This document shows positions 49,000 through 59,319 of a stretch of DNA of 64,000 nucleotides, one piece after another. The notes under the pieces are model-generated. The model was not told the origin of the DNA. It saw only the letters and a list, made by a program, of their open reading frames with translations, and made no database searches. Made by a program: the position numbers and the translations under genes. This DNA comes from Maribacter polysiphoniae (lineage in GTDB: Bacteria; Bacteroidota; Bacteroidia; Flavobacteriales; Flavobacteriaceae): contig NZ_QGGQ01000006.1 of NCBI RefSeq assembly GCF_003148665.1, forward strand, positions 177,183 to 241,182, in the 5' to 3' direction. The first letter of the stretch is position 1; the number at the start of each line of letters is the position of its first letter.

Positions 49000-51600
49000 A
49001 TGTTTAAAAGCAAAAAATTACGCCAAAACTTTCTTTATATGTTGGTACTCATTTTTATGTCCGGTTGCGGCAATGACCCTGCCACCGCTGAAATCGATCT
49101 GTCTGACCATTGGACCTTCAAAAAAACCCAAGACACCCTTTGGAACAAAGCTACCGTGCCAGGGACGGTGCATACCGATCTCATGGAAATAGGGGAAATT
49201 CCGGACCCGTATTATCGCTTGAACGAACACGACCTGCAATGGATCGATAAGGAAGATTGGGAATACAGGACCACGTTCACCCTTACCAAGGAAGACCTTG
49301 AAAAACAACATTTAGAACTCGATTTTCTAGGGCTCGATACCTACAGCCAAATATATCTGAACGATTCGCTGATCCTTCAAACCGATAATATGTTCCGAAA
49401 TTATAAGGCGGAAGTAAAACCCATACTTCAGGAGGGTGGGAATACGCTGCGAATCGTATTCGAATCGCCTATTAAAAAAGGATTGGAAAAATATGATGCC
49501 TTAGGGTATAAAATCCCGGTATCGGACAATGATCTGGCGGCCATCGGCAAGGTCGAAGGCGATAAACAAGTGAGTATCTTTACCCGCAAGGCCGGTTACC
49601 ATTTTGGTTGGGATTGGGGCCCCCGATTGGTCTCTTCGGGCATATGGAGACCCATAAAACTACGCAGTTGGAACCACCATAAGATAGATGACCTTTTTAT
49701 TCAGCAAGACACCTTGGCCCAAAGTGCAAGCCTTACGGCCCAAATTGAATTGAGTGCGAGCGAAATCAATGAAAAATCAGAAATTGAGATCCTTGTCAAT
49801 GATTCCATAATCAAAAAACAAGAGGTCGCCCTAGCCGTGGGGAAAAATAAGTTCACTATCCCTTTCAAGATAGAAAATCCGGAACTATGGTGGCCCAATG
49901 GTATGGGGGAACAGGTCTTGTACAACATCGAGGTCAAAGTCATATCAGACTCCTACATCGACCAAAAATCCCATAAAATAGGCCTTAGAACAGTAGAACT
50001 GATAAGGGAACCCGATGCCTACGGAACATCATTCTATTTCAAGGTAAATGGGCATCCCGTTTTTATGAAGGGGGCCAATTACATTCCCCAGGATGCCTTT
50101 CTACCGCGCGCAAAGAAATCCAACTACGAGCATATACTAACCTCCGCCAAGGAGGCCAATATGAATATGCTCCGCGTTTGGGGCGGTGGTATTTATGAGA
50201 ACGACGAATTTTATCAAATGTGCGACGAAATGGGACTACTTGTTTGGCAGGATTTTATGTTTGCCTGCGCCATGTTCCCCGGCGACCAAGGATTTCTTGA
50301 CAATGTACGGCAAGAGGCCATAGACAATGTAAAAAGACTGCGCAACCATACTTCAATCGCCCTTTGGTGCGGAAATAATGAGATTCTCTCCGCCTGGGAA
50401 AACTGGGGCTGGAAGAATCAGGTTGCCGAAGAACAGTCCCAACAGATTGCCGATACGATTTGGAAGGCCTATGATGACATCTTTCATAAAATACTTCCGG
50501 AAGTCGTTCAAAATTTCGATGGTAACCGGGCTTACTGGCCATCATCCCCGGAAAGTGATTTTGGGGAGCCGGAATCCCTGGAAAAAGGGGACGCCCATTA
50601 TTGGATGGTCTGGTGGGGTAAAGAGCCGTTCGAAAAATATACCACAGAAATACCCCGATTTATGTCGGAGTACGGATTTCAATCCTTTCCAGAAATGTCA
50701 AGCGTTGAAAAATATACGGTTCCCGAGGATTATGATATCTATTCCGAGGTCATGAAATCGCACCAAAGGTCGAGTATCGGCAATGAGACCATTGAGGAAT
50801 ATATGTTACGCCATTACAAACGACCAAAGGATTTTGAAAGTTTCCTTTATGTTAGCCATCTATTACAGGCCCATGGCATCAAAGTGGGTATTGAGGCCCA
50901 TAGAAGAAACAGGGATCGTTGTATGGGTAGCTTGTACTGGCAGATCAATGACTGTTGGCCAGTAGCCTCTTGGTCGAGTATCGACTACTATGGAAAATGG
51001 AAGGCCCTTCATTATGAGGCCAAAAAATCCTTCGAAAATTTCTTGATCACTTTCGAAGAGCAGGCAGACAGCCTAAAGGTTTACATCGTGTCGGATTCCC
51101 TAAAACCCGTTGATGCAAAATTGAAGCTGCGCCTACTCGATTTTGAAGGAAACGCTATTGACCAATGGGAAGAACAGGTTGTTGTAGCACCGAACCAATC
51201 CAAGTCTTATTTTACAATTCCAAAAAGGGATTTGATCAACAAGGATATTTCAAAAAATGTGCTGTTACAGGGTCAGATGATCGTTGGCGAAAAGGTCCAT
51301 ACCGAGAATTTACGCTATTTATCCCCTTATAAATCCCTCGATTTTCCCAATCCGGAACTTTCTTTCGAGGTACATGAAAATACCGATGGTTTTGAAGTAA
51401 CTTTGAGCACCCTGAAATTGGCCAAGAGTGTCTTTCTATCCTCAGGATCCGATGCCAATTTCTCGGATAATTATTTTGATATGCTTCCAAATACCAAAAA
51501 AACAGTGTCCATAAAAAAAGGTGCAAACGAAAACCTGGCCTCATTTAAAGACAAACTTAAGGTGATCACCTTGGTAGATACTTTTACCCCGGATTTATAG
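49000..51600 (+). CDS. Exported lipoprotein exo-beta-mannosidase-like GH2 glycosidase
   Basis: The 866-residue protein has a lipobox (LVLIFMSGC) and GH2 layout: sugar-binding jelly roll (WTFKKTQDTLWNKATVPGTV), immunoglobulin-like domain, and TIM barrel. Catalytic acid/base is E461 in CGNNEIL, and the nucleophile is E557 in MSEYGFQ. The start WNKATVPGTVHTDLM and NNE/SEYG contexts are those of beta-mannosidases (retaining, releasing mannose from non-reducing ends). It probably acts on mannan or glycoprotein-derived sugars in the periplasm. It precedes another GH2 by 65 bp, making an operon. Confidence 0.9.
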   Translation: MFKSKKLRQNFLYMLVLIFMSGCGNDPATAEIDLSDHWTFKKTQDTLWNKATVPGTVHTDLMEIGEIPDPYYRLNEHDLQWIDKEDWEYRTTFTLTKEDLEKQHLELDFLGLDTYSQIYLNDSLILQTDNMFRNYKAEVKPILQEGGNTLRIVFESPIKKGLEKYDALGYKIPVSDNDLAAIGKVEGDKQVSIFTRKAGYHFGWDWGPRLVSSGIWRPIKLRSWNHHKIDDLFIQQDTLAQSASLTAQIELSASEINEKSEIEILVNDSIIKKQEVALAVGKNKFTIPFKIENPELWWPNGMGEQVLYNIEVKVISDSYIDQKSHKIGLRTVELIREPDAYGTSFYFKVNGHPVFMKGANYIPQDAFLPRAKKSNYEHILTSAKEANMNMLRVWGGGIYENDEFYQMCDEMGLLVWQDFMFACAMFPGDQGFLDNVRQEAIDNVKRLRNHTSIALWCGNNEILSAWENWGWKNQVAEEQSQQIADTIWKAYDDIFHKILPEVVQNFDGNRAYWPSSPESDFGEPESLEKGDAHYWMVWWGKEPFEKYTTEIPRFMSEYGFQSFPEMSSVEKYTVPEDYDIYSEVMKSHQRSSIGNETIEEYMLRHYKRPKDFESFLYVSHLLQAHGIKVGIEAHRRNRDRCMGSLYWQINDCWPVASWSSIDYYGKWKALHYEAKKSFENFLITFEEQADSLKVYIVSDSLKPVDAKLKLRLLDFEGNAIDQWEEQVVVAPNQSKSYFTIPKRDLINKDISKNVLLQGQMIVGEKVHTENLRYLSPYKSLDFPNPELSFEVHENTDGFEVTLSTLKLAKSVFLSSGSDANFSDNYFDMLPNTKKTVSIKKGANENLASFKDKLKVITLVDTFTPDL

Positions 51601-51665
51601 TTAAAGCGATCAGACACGATAAAACCACAATACAGTTCCATTAAACCCTAAAAATGAAATAGAAA

Positions 51666-53477
51666 ATGAACATGAAACCAATTAAAAGTGTACTCATCCT
51701 ATTGTTTATCTCCTCTTTTACGACGCTTTTTGCACAGGAAAGGGAATTCTCCGATCTACTGCAAAATATCGATGCCAGGGAAAAAGTTTCATTGAACGGG
51801 TTGTGGGATATTATTATTGACCCGCTTGAGAATGGCTATTACAACCATAGATTACAACCCATGGACAATGGGTACTTCAAAAATGCCAAAATGCAATCGC
51901 CCTCCGATCTTATTGAATATAATTTTGACACCAGTGATCAGATTATGGTCCCAGGGGATTGGAATACCCAAATGGAAAAATTATACTACTACGAAGGTAC
52001 CGTTTGGTATAAAAAGGACTTTAACTACACGGCCAAAACAAATGAATTGGTCTATCTGTACTTTGAAGCCGTAAATTATGAGGCAATCGTTTACCTCAAT
52101 GGGGAACGTATAGGAACCCACACGGGTGGGTATACCCCCTTTCAATTTGAGGTGACCGACAAGCTTAAGGAAGGGGATAATTTCGTAGTCGTCAAAGTCG
52201 ACAATAAACGTAAACGTGAAAATGTACCCACGGTCAACCAAGATTGGTGGAACTACGGGGGCATTACCCGATCTGTTCATTTGATCTCAACACCTAAAAC
52301 CCACATATCCGATTATTCCATTCAATTGGCAAAAGGCAGTACCACCAACATTCAAGGCTGGGTAACCGTCGAAAATGGCTCTGATGGTGACAACGTGGAA
52401 ATCAGCATTCCCGAACTCCGTAAAAATGTAAAATCCGTTGTTAAAAATGGTAAAGCCAGTTTTTCGATAAAGGCGAAACCCACCCTATGGGAACCCAAAA
52501 ACCCAAAACTGTACGAAGTCACTATAAAAACAGGAACCGACGAGATAACCGATACCATCGGGTTTAGAACCGTCTCTACGCAAGGGTCGAAAATTTTACT
52601 CAATGGAAAGGAAATCTTCCTAAAGGGTATAAGCATTCACGAAGAAGCCCCATTCAAAACAGGCCGGGTAACCTCGAAAGAAGAATGCAGGATATTGCTG
52701 CAATGGGCCAAGGAACTAGGCTGTAATTATATTCGTTTGGCACATTATCCCCATAGTGAGACCATGGTTCGGGAAGCTGAAAAAATGGGCTTTATGATCT
52801 GGTCGGAAATACCCGTGTATTGGACCATCCTATTCGACAACAAGGATACCTACGCCAATGCCAAAAACCAACTTACCGAAATGATCTCCCGCGACAAGAA
52901 CAGGGCTGCCATCCTTATGTGGTCGGTGGCCAATGAAACCCCGGAAGGTGAAGCGCGACTCGATTTCTTGACCAATCTTGCCAATGAGGCCCGAAAATTG
53001 GACAATACCCGATTGATAACCGCTGCTTTGGACACCCAAAGTGAAGGGGAAGGTGGCAAAATGATCGAAGACCCCTTGGGTAAAGCAGTCGATGTCATCG
53101 GAATAAACCATTATTGTGGCTGGTACGTTGACAAACCCCAAAAATGTTCCTCGGTAAAATGGGCCAGTGCCTATGACAAACCCATGATCATGAGCGAAGT
53201 GGGTGGCGGTGCCTTATATGGTCTTCATGGTTCTAAAAATGAACGATGGACCGAAGAATATCAGGCCGAAGTGTATAGGACCAATATTGAAATGATGCGG
53301 AATATTGAATTTTTGTCCGGATTATCCCCTTGGATCTTAATGGACTTCCGCTCTTCAAGACGTCCTTTAAAACGAATTCAGGAAGATTTCAATAGAAAAG
53401 GTCTGATCTCTGAACAAGGCATGAAAAAACAGGCTTTTTATATTCTTCGTGATTATTATCTGAAGGAAAACAATTAG
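51666..53477 (+). CDS. Exported GH2 glycosidase (beta-glucuronidase/beta-galactosidase type)
   Basis: The 603-residue protein has a signal peptide (SVLILLFISSFTTLFAQ) and GH2 domains: DNGYFKNAKM..., GIGGITRS-like N-terminal domain (WWNYGGITRSVHL), and a TIM barrel with IRLAHYPHSE. Acid/base E424 is in ANETPEG, nucleophile E511 in MSEVGGG; both are counted from 51666. The length equals UidA of E. coli (603), but the UidA asparagine-lysine carboxylate clamp is not evident, so glucuronidase specificity is unproven. It is the second gene of a GH2 pair and ends at a strong terminator. Confidence 0.88.
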   Translation: MNMKPIKSVLILLFISSFTTLFAQEREFSDLLQNIDAREKVSLNGLWDIIIDPLENGYYNHRLQPMDNGYFKNAKMQSPSDLIEYNFDTSDQIMVPGDWNTQMEKLYYYEGTVWYKKDFNYTAKTNELVYLYFEAVNYEAIVYLNGERIGTHTGGYTPFQFEVTDKLKEGDNFVVVKVDNKRKRENVPTVNQDWWNYGGITRSVHLISTPKTHISDYSIQLAKGSTTNIQGWVTVENGSDGDNVEISIPELRKNVKSVVKNGKASFSIKAKPTLWEPKNPKLYEVTIKTGTDEITDTIGFRTVSTQGSKILLNGKEIFLKGISIHEEAPFKTGRVTSKEECRILLQWAKELGCNYIRLAHYPHSETMVREAEKMGFMIWSEIPVYWTILFDNKDTYANAKNQLTEMISRDKNRAAILMWSVANETPEGEARLDFLTNLANEARKLDNTRLITAALDTQSEGEGGKMIEDPLGKAVDVIGINHYCGWYVDKPQKCSSVKWASAYDKPMIMSEVGGGALYGLHGSKNERWTEEYQAEVYRTNIEMMRNIEFLSGLSPWILMDFRSSRRPLKRIQEDFNRKGLISEQGMKKQAFYILRDYYLKENN

Positions 53478-53492
53478 ATTATTTTTCGTAGT

Positions 53493-53537
53493 AAACCTTG
53501 GTTATTGCCATGACTTTTGTCAATGACCAAGGTTTTT
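53493..53537 (+). terminator. Strong intrinsic terminator of the GH2 operon
   Basis: Stem AAACCTTGGT/ACCAAGGTTT with an added ATTG/CAAT inner stem and one mismatch, then a run of seven T (53533-53539). It closes the two-gene GH2 operon. Confidence 0.9.
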
Positions 53538-53669
53538 TTATGCCTTTTCCTTAACATAATCAAGCAAAACCAATAGAAAACACATTGGTTACCCTGCATT
53601 TTTCTTATAGGTTTCTTACCTTTCAGATATAGCTTTCCAACGTTATGTAAAAACCTAAATACCAACCCT

Positions 53670-56600
53670 ATGAAATCCTTGCAGTATATTCTCCTTGCCT
53701 TGTTTGTCATACCCCTTTCATTACAATCACAAAAACGAAAAAAGAATTCAACGCCTCCAGCCATTACTGTACAGGATTCTATGTTCCATGGACTCAAATG
53801 GCGTAATATCGGTCCGTTTCGAGGTGGTAGAAGTGTGGCCTCAACCGGAGTTGTTAAGCAACCAATGACCTATTATATGGGAAGTACCGGCGGTGGGGTC
53901 TGGAAAACCGTTGATGACGGTATTACCTGGAAGAACGTATCTGACGGATTTTTTAAAACGGGAACGGTTGGTGACATTGCCGTTTCGGAAAGCCATCCGA
54001 ATATGGTTGTTGTAGGTATGGGGGAGCATGCCGCCCGTGGGGTTATGACCTCTATGGGTGATGGCATATACAAATCAACCGATTCCGGCAAAACCTGGAA
54101 ACATATGGGCTTGGACCATACGCGACATATCTCCGACGTCATCATCCACCCCACCAACCCGGATATTCTTTTTGTTGCGGCACAAGGTGCCCAATACGGC
54201 CCAACTACCGATCGCGGCGTTTACCGTTCAATGGATGGCGGAACAACCTGGGAAAAGGTTCTATTCATAAATGACATAACGGGAGCCGCTTCCTTATCCC
54301 TGGACATGACTAACCCGTTGATCCTATATGCGGCCATGTGGCAGCACGAACGCTTTCCTTGGACGATAACCTCTGGGGGGAAAGATTCAGGCCTTTACAA
54401 GTCAACAGATGGAGGAAGCACATGGGAAAAAATGAAGGAAGGGCTACCCAAAGCATTCGGTAAAGCCGGAATTTCCGTTTCAAGGACCAATCCTGAACGC
54501 GTATTTGCCGTTCTTGAGGGTGAAGATGACAAAGGGGGCGTTTACTGCTCTGATGATGCCGGTAAAAAATGGACTCAAGTAAACAAGGACCGGATCAATA
54601 TCGCCCGTTCTTGGTATTACATGGAAATTTATGCCGATCCACAGGATGAAAACTTGGTATATGTACTCAATGCCCCAGTAACGAAATCCATCGATGGCGG
54701 TAAAAGCTTTAAACCCTTATCTACACCCCATGGCGATAACCATGACCTTTGGATCAACCCGACCGATAATTCCAAAATGATCAATTCGAACGACGGGGGT
54801 GCCAATATTTCGAACAATGGTGGTAAGAGTTGGAGTTCACAGCAAAACCAACCTACCGCCCAGTTCTATCGTGTCATTACCGATAATATAGTGCCGTATA
54901 CTATCTACGGCGGCCAACAAGACAATTCAGCCATTGCCATTGCCAGTCGAACCAACGACCAAGGTATCGATTGGAAAGATTGGTACGCTGTCGCCGGTTG
55001 TGAAAGTGCCTATTTGGCCTTTGACCCGGATAACCCCGAAGTGGTTTTTGGAGGATGCTATCAAGGTATTATCGAAAAATGGGTACGGGCCTCACGGGAA
55101 GGAAAACCCATTAAGGAATATCCCGAATTAGCCCTTGGAAATGCCCCAGAAAATTTTAAGTTTCGATATAATTGGAATGCCCCCATCATAAGTTCCCCCC
55201 ACAATAGAAGCACCATTTACCATGCGGGAAATGTCGTTTTCAAATCTATGGATAACGGACACAGCTGGGACATAATAAGTCCAGACCTTACCCGAAACGA
55301 CAAATCAAAACAAGGTCCGGGCTCAGGTCCGTACACCAACGAAGCGGCTGGTGGAGAAAATTATAATACCCTTATGTATTTGGTTGAATCACCACATGAA
55401 AAAGGAGTGCTCTGGGCCGGTAGTGATGACGGACTGATACATCTTACTAAAGATGGTGGTCAAAATTGGACCAATGTAACCCCTCCGAATTTAAGGGAGG
55501 GAATCGTGAACAGTATAGAGGTATCCCCACATGATCCAGCGACGGCTTATGTCGTCGTGATGCGCTACAAACAAATGGACCTAAAACCTTATATTTTTAA
55601 GACCTCCGATTACGGTACCAATTGGTACAATATAACTAATGGTATAACTGGCGAACACACGTTTGTACGGGTAGTACGGGAAGATAAGCACAAGAAGGGA
55701 TTGCTTTATGCAGGCACGGAAACCGGCTTGTTCATTTCATGGGATGACGGACAAAATTGGCAACCTTTCCAGTTGAATCTACCTATCGTCCCAATCAACG
55801 ATTTGGTCATTCAGGATAATGATTTGATCGCTGCCACAGCGGGTCGTTCTTTTTGGATTCTCGATGACCTTGCTGCTATTCAAAATATGGGTTCCCCAAA
55901 AAAACCAATCAGTATTTACAAACCCAAGGACACCTATTTGATTTTTGGCGGGCATACCGACAAACCCGATTCTGGATTGGGACAAAATCCAAAATCGGGA
56001 GTAACCTTCGATTATTATTTAGACAAGGATGCCGACAGTTTAGGAATGACATTGGAGGTGTTGCACAAGGGTACCACCATTAGGACCTATACGAACAAAA
56101 AACCGAAAGATTTCAAATCCTGGCCCGGGGGACCATCCAAACCCGAAACACTTCCCTCCAAAAAAGGATACAACAGGTTTACATGGGATTTTAGAAAGGA
56201 AACCCTCCCCGCCGTAGACAAGGTTTTTGTCTATGGGAGTTATGCTGGGTCACGAGTGGGTCCTGGTACGTACCAGTTGAAATTGACCGTCGACGGATTC
56301 ACATCCGAGACCGAAGTTACGGTTTTGAAAAATCCAAAGGTAGAAGGTTCCCTAGCCGACTATGAAGAACTACAAACTGTTTTGGGGCAAATTGAAGGTA
56401 GTATAAAAAGCATTCACGAATCGGTTACGGCGATGCAATCGGCAAAAGCACAATTGAAAAGTTATGCCAAATTGCTAAGCGACAATGACCAGGCCAAGGA
56501 GTTATTGGATAAGGGCAAGGCACTCATTGAGCGTATTGACACCTGGGAACGGAATCTAATCCAACCCAAGCAGAAAACCTTTCAGGATGTGATCAATTAC

Positions 56601-56816
56601 AACAATCGACTGAATGCGGAATTTATGGAGTTAAAAAGTTATGTTGATGTTGCGGAACCTAAAGTGACCAAGGGAGCCAAAGAGCGCCTTAAGGACCTCA
56701 TGGCCGAATGGAAAACCTACGAGTCTGAAAGGAATACCATCGTTAACGATGAAATGGAGGTTTATAATAAATTATATGATGAACTGGGATTACCAGCGAT
56801 AATCCTGAAAGAATAA
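53670..56816 (+). CDS. Large exported BNR/sortilin-type beta-propeller protein
   Basis: The 1048-residue protein has a signal peptide ([17 protein letters not shown]). It then has repeated BNR/Asp-box units such as [39 protein letters not shown] and [12 protein letters not shown], forming one or two beta-propellers across about residues 40-700. A beta-rich module (about 750-870) and a charged coiled-coil end (about 890-1040) follow. Related proteins are often annotated as glycosyl hydrolase or VPS10-like; no catalytic pair is clear, so a binding or surface role may be equally likely. Spacing to the PH gene (12 bp) suggests an operon. Confidence 0.85.
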   Translation: MKSLQYILLALFVIPLSLQSQKRKKNSTPPAITVQDSMFHGLKWRNIGPFRGGRSVASTGVVKQPMTYYMGSTGGGVWKTVDDGITWKNVSDGFFKTGTVGDIAVSESHPNMVVVGMGEHAARGVMTSMGDGIYKSTDSGKTWKHMGLDHTRHISDVIIHPTNPDILFVAAQGAQYGPTTDRGVYRSMDGGTTWEKVLFINDITGAASLSLDMTNPLILYAAMWQHERFPWTITSGGKDSGLYKSTDGGSTWEKMKEGLPKAFGKAGISVSRTNPERVFAVLEGEDDKGGVYCSDDAGKKWTQVNKDRINIARSWYYMEIYADPQDENLVYVLNAPVTKSIDGGKSFKPLSTPHGDNHDLWINPTDNSKMINSNDGGANISNNGGKSWSSQQNQPTAQFYRVITDNIVPYTIYGGQQDNSAIAIASRTNDQGIDWKDWYAVAGCESAYLAFDPDNPEVVFGGCYQGIIEKWVRASREGKPIKEYPELALGNAPENFKFRYNWNAPIISSPHNRSTIYHAGNVVFKSMDNGHSWDIISPDLTRNDKSKQGPGSGPYTNEAAGGENYNTLMYLVESPHEKGVLWAGSDDGLIHLTKDGGQNWTNVTPPNLREGIVNSIEVSPHDPATAYVVVMRYKQMDLKPYIFKTSDYGTNWYNITNGITGEHTFVRVVREDKHKKGLLYAGTETGLFISWDDGQNWQPFQLNLPIVPINDLVIQDNDLIAATAGRSFWILDDLAAIQNMGSPKKPISIYKPKDTYLIFGGHTDKPDSGLGQNPKSGVTFDYYLDKDADSLGMTLEVLHKGTTIRTYTNKKPKDFKSWPGGPSKPETLPSKKGYNRFTWDFRKETLPAVDKVFVYGSYAGSRVGPGTYQLKLTVDGFTSETEVTVLKNPKVEGSLADYEELQTVLGQIEGSIKSIHESVTAMQSAKAQLKSYAKLLSDNDQAKELLDKGKALIERIDTWERNLIQPKQKTFQDVINYNNRLNAEFMELKSYVDVAEPKVTKGAKERLKDLMAEWKTYESERNTIVNDEMEVYNKLYDELGLPAIILKE

Positions 56817-56828
56817 AACAGACTACCG

Positions 56829-57251
56829 ATGAAAATTTACAAATCAAAAATAGGGATAGGCCTAGTGCTCTTTATTGTTTTTGTTTTTGGTATAAGTTCC
56901 TATACCCTGGTTATCGAAAAAAGTTGGGGCGGACTATCATTCATGGCCCTTACCGCTGCCTTTATCGCCTACCTTTTCCATCAGACCTATTACACCATTG
57001 ACGGAAACATTCTGAAGGTGAAATCGGGGTTTCTTTTGAACCAATCCTACGAAATAAGCAGGATAACCAAAATCAGTGAAACCCATAATCCGATTAGTGC
57101 CCCTGCCGCCTCCTTAGATCGTTTGGAAATCTCCTTTGACAATGGCACCTCTGTTATTATTTCCCCAAAAGAGAAATATGGATTTATTGATGGACTGGTA
57201 CAACGGAATCCCAAAATAAATGTGCAACTTAGGGCCAAAAACAAAGGATAA
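56829..57251 (+). CDS. Bacterial PH-domain (YdbT-like) membrane protein
   Basis: The 140-residue protein has two N-terminal membrane helices (IGLVLFIVFVFGISSYTLVI and GGLSFMALTAAFIAYLF). A PH-like domain follows with strands TYYTIDGNILKVKSGF, ISRITKISETHNPIS, DRLEISFDNGTSVIISPK. Its role is unknown. It lies 12 bp after the propeller gene and 3 bp before the pentapeptide gene, an apparent operon. Confidence 0.8.
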   Translation: MKIYKSKIGIGLVLFIVFVFGISSYTLVIEKSWGGLSFMALTAAFIAYLFHQTYYTIDGNILKVKSGFLLNQSYEISRITKISETHNPISAPAASLDRLEISFDNGTSVIISPKEKYGFIDGLVQRNPKINVQLRAKNKG

Positions 57252-57254
57252 TCA

Positions 57255-57830
57255 ATGAACAAACCTTTCATCGCAGACCAAACCTTCAAAGGAAAGGATT
57301 ATAGGACAGACCGACTTTCAAAAGGGGAATACGAAAACTGTATATTCGAGAATTGCGATTTTTCCGATGGGTATCTCGACAACCAACATTTTATGGAATG
57401 CCAATTCCTGGATTGCAACCTCAGCAATACGAACCTAGGCCAGACGGTATTGAACGACGTACACTTTACCCGGTGTAAAATGATGGGGGTGAAATTTGAA
57501 TACTGCAACAATTTCCTAATGTCCTTTGATTTTTCAAACTGTGTGTTGAATTTCTCATCCTTCTATAAAATGGCATTGGGCGCCATTCAGTTTAACGATT
57601 GCAAACTCATTGAAGTCGATTTTACGGAAACCGACCTATCCGGGGCATCATTGGATGACTGCGATTTGGAAAAGGCTGTTTTTTACGATACCTTTTTAGA
57701 GAAAACAGATTTGACCACGGCCTATAACTTCAGCATTGACCCTGAAAGAAACCGAATCAAAAAAGCCAAATTCTCAAAAGACAACATCGTCGGTTTATTG
57801 ACAAAATATAACATCGTTATCGAAAACTAA
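57255..57830 (+). CDS. Pentapeptide-repeat protein
   Basis: The 191-residue protein has repeated A(D/N)LxX-type blocks: YENCIFENCDFSDGYLDNQH, FMECQFLDCNLSNTNLG, NDVHFTRCKMMGVKF, TETDLSGASLDDCDLEK. This right-handed beta-helix is like Qnr proteins, which mimic DNA and shield gyrase, but that function cannot be assumed, and most members have unknown roles. It is third in the apparent propeller-PH-pentapeptide operon. Confidence 0.9.
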   Translation: MNKPFIADQTFKGKDYRTDRLSKGEYENCIFENCDFSDGYLDNQHFMECQFLDCNLSNTNLGQTVLNDVHFTRCKMMGVKFEYCNNFLMSFDFSNCVLNFSSFYKMALGAIQFNDCKLIEVDFTETDLSGASLDDCDLEKAVFYDTFLEKTDLTTAYNFSIDPERNRIKKAKFSKDNIVGLLTKYNIVIEN

Positions 57831-57889
57831 ACCCCTATTCGTTTGTAATCGGATAATTTGTATCTTGTTGGCATCAAGAACATTATTCA

Positions 57890-58384
57890 ATGAAACCGAT
57901 CTTTATTCTTGCTTTATGCTTTTCAGTGAGCTCCTTTTCCCAGCACACCGTTTCCTTTACCGAAACTAGTGTCCCTCCCAAAGCCACATTAGACAACGTC
58001 GCCTGGATTGCGGGCCATTGGAAAGGCGAGGCCTTTGGTGGTATCGCCGAAGAAATATGGAGTCCGCCCTTGGGCGATTCCATGATGTTTGTCTTTAAAC
58101 TGATAACCGACGGTAAGGTACAATTCTATGAAGTGGGCCATATTCAAGAACGCGATGGAACCTTGATTTTGCAATTGAAGCATTTTCATGGTTCACTGAA
58201 AGGTTGGGAAGAAAAAGATGATACCGTCGATTTCAAATTAGTGAAAATGGAAGACCACACCATCTACTTCGATGATTTTACCATAGAGCGGATCAGCGAA
58301 AACGAAATAAACATGTATGTGATCGTCGACAATGACCAAGGTGCTTCCGAAGAAGTTAAATTCAATTACAAAAGGGAAAAATAA
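57890..58384 (+). CDS. DUF6265 family exported protein
   Basis: The 164-residue protein has a signal peptide (FILALCFSVSSFSQ) and a conserved beginning of the mature part (LDNVAWIAGHWKGEAFGG), then EEIWSPPLGDSMMFVFKL and IYFDDFTIERISENE, typical of DUF6265 barrel-like proteins of unknown function. It overlaps nothing and is 1 bp before the zinc-ribbon gene, so these two are co-transcribed. Confidence 0.75.
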   Translation: MKPIFILALCFSVSSFSQHTVSFTETSVPPKATLDNVAWIAGHWKGEAFGGIAEEIWSPPLGDSMMFVFKLITDGKVQFYEVGHIQERDGTLILQLKHFHGSLKGWEEKDDTVDFKLVKMEDHTIYFDDFTIERISENEINMYVIVDNDQGASEEVKFNYKREK

Positions 58385-58385
58385 G

Positions 58386-58736
58386 ATGCAAAGAAAATGT
58401 TTGGAATGTGGCACCGAAATCAGGGGACGTGTCGACAAGAAATTCTGTTCGGACCATTGCAGAAACGCCTACAACAACAAGGTCAACAAAGACAGTAAGA
58501 ACCTTATCCGAAATATCAACAACCGACTACGAAAGAACTATCGCATTTTGGACAGCTTTCCCCTAAAGGACGGGAAAACAAAGACCACGCGAACCCGATT
58601 GATGGATAAAGGTTTCGATTTTGAATTCATCACCAACCTTTATACCACCAAAAAAGGCACTACCTACTATTTTCTCTATGATTTAGGATACTTACCCTTA
58701 GAGAATGATTATTATATGATCGTAAAAAGGGAATAG
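58386..58736 (+). CDS. Small zinc-ribbon protein (DUF2116-like)
   Basis: From ATG 58386 the product is 116 residues. It opens with MQRKCLECGTEIRGRVDKKF, then CSDHCRNAYNN, a CxxC...CxxxC zinc ribbon, followed by a basic helical region and a beta-rich tail. Its start is 1 bp past the DUF6265 stop. A nucleic-acid-binding role is plausible for the ribbon but not shown. Confidence 0.75.
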   Translation: MQRKCLECGTEIRGRVDKKFCSDHCRNAYNNKVNKDSKNLIRNINNRLRKNYRILDSFPLKDGKTKTTRTRLMDKGFDFEFITNLYTTKKGTTYYFLYDLGYLPLENDYYMIVKRE

Positions 58737-58737
58737 A

Positions 58738-59202
58738 TCACTTCCAATTATGTCCGCTAAGTTTTAAGGCGGCTATAACAATATCCTTACGGCTTATTTG
58801 ACCCACGACCAACCCATCTTTCATAACAGGTAATCTTCTGCGGTTATGCTTATCAAAAATACATGCTGCATCAAAAATGGAGGTGTCATGTGGAATGGTT
58901 TCCACCTCTTTAGACATATACTTCTCAACACTCTTATCGAGGATAGGCTGATTAAAATAGCGGCTTTCGGAAATCTGCTTCATACAATCCGCTTCTGAGA
59001 TGATCCCGACCAAAAACCCATTATCATCCAATACAGGACCCCCTGAGATATGATACTTGGCAAATTGCTCCATAACCTCCAAAATGGACTGATCAGGGGC
59101 AAAGGTCACCAACTTGGTGGTCATGTAATCGGAGACCAAAATAGGTGCGTCAAACTCTTTCTTAGATGCTTTTCTGATTCCTTGAAAACTTTTGATAGCC
59201 AT
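58738..59202 (-). CDS. CBS-pair domain protein
   Basis: From ATG 59202 (MAIKSFQGIRKASK) this is a 154-residue CBS pair: VSDYMTTKLVTFAPDQSILE, GGPVLDDNGFLVGIISEADC in the first repeat, and VEKYMSKEVETIPHDTSIFD, RRLPVMKDGLVVGQISRKDI in the second. CBS pairs bind adenosine nucleotides or SAM and regulate partner enzymes or channels. The longer frame to 59310 runs into the divergent promoter region and is not preferred. It is convergent with the zinc-ribbon gene, 1 bp apart. Confidence 0.92.
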   Translation of the reverse strand: MAIKSFQGIRKASKKEFDAPILVSDYMTTKLVTFAPDQSILEVMEQFAKYHISGGPVLDDNGFLVGIISEADCMKQISESRYFNQPILDKSVEKYMSKEVETIPHDTSIFDAACIFDKHNRRRLPVMKDGLVVGQISRKDIVIAALKLSGHNWK

Positions 59203-59319
59203 ACTTTTATCTTTTAGGTTGATTACTAAAGATAGAAAAAATAATCCAATACCATAAAATGGGCGGTATACTACCAGATCATTCGATAATTTTATACTTT
59301 TAGGGTACACGTATGCGTC

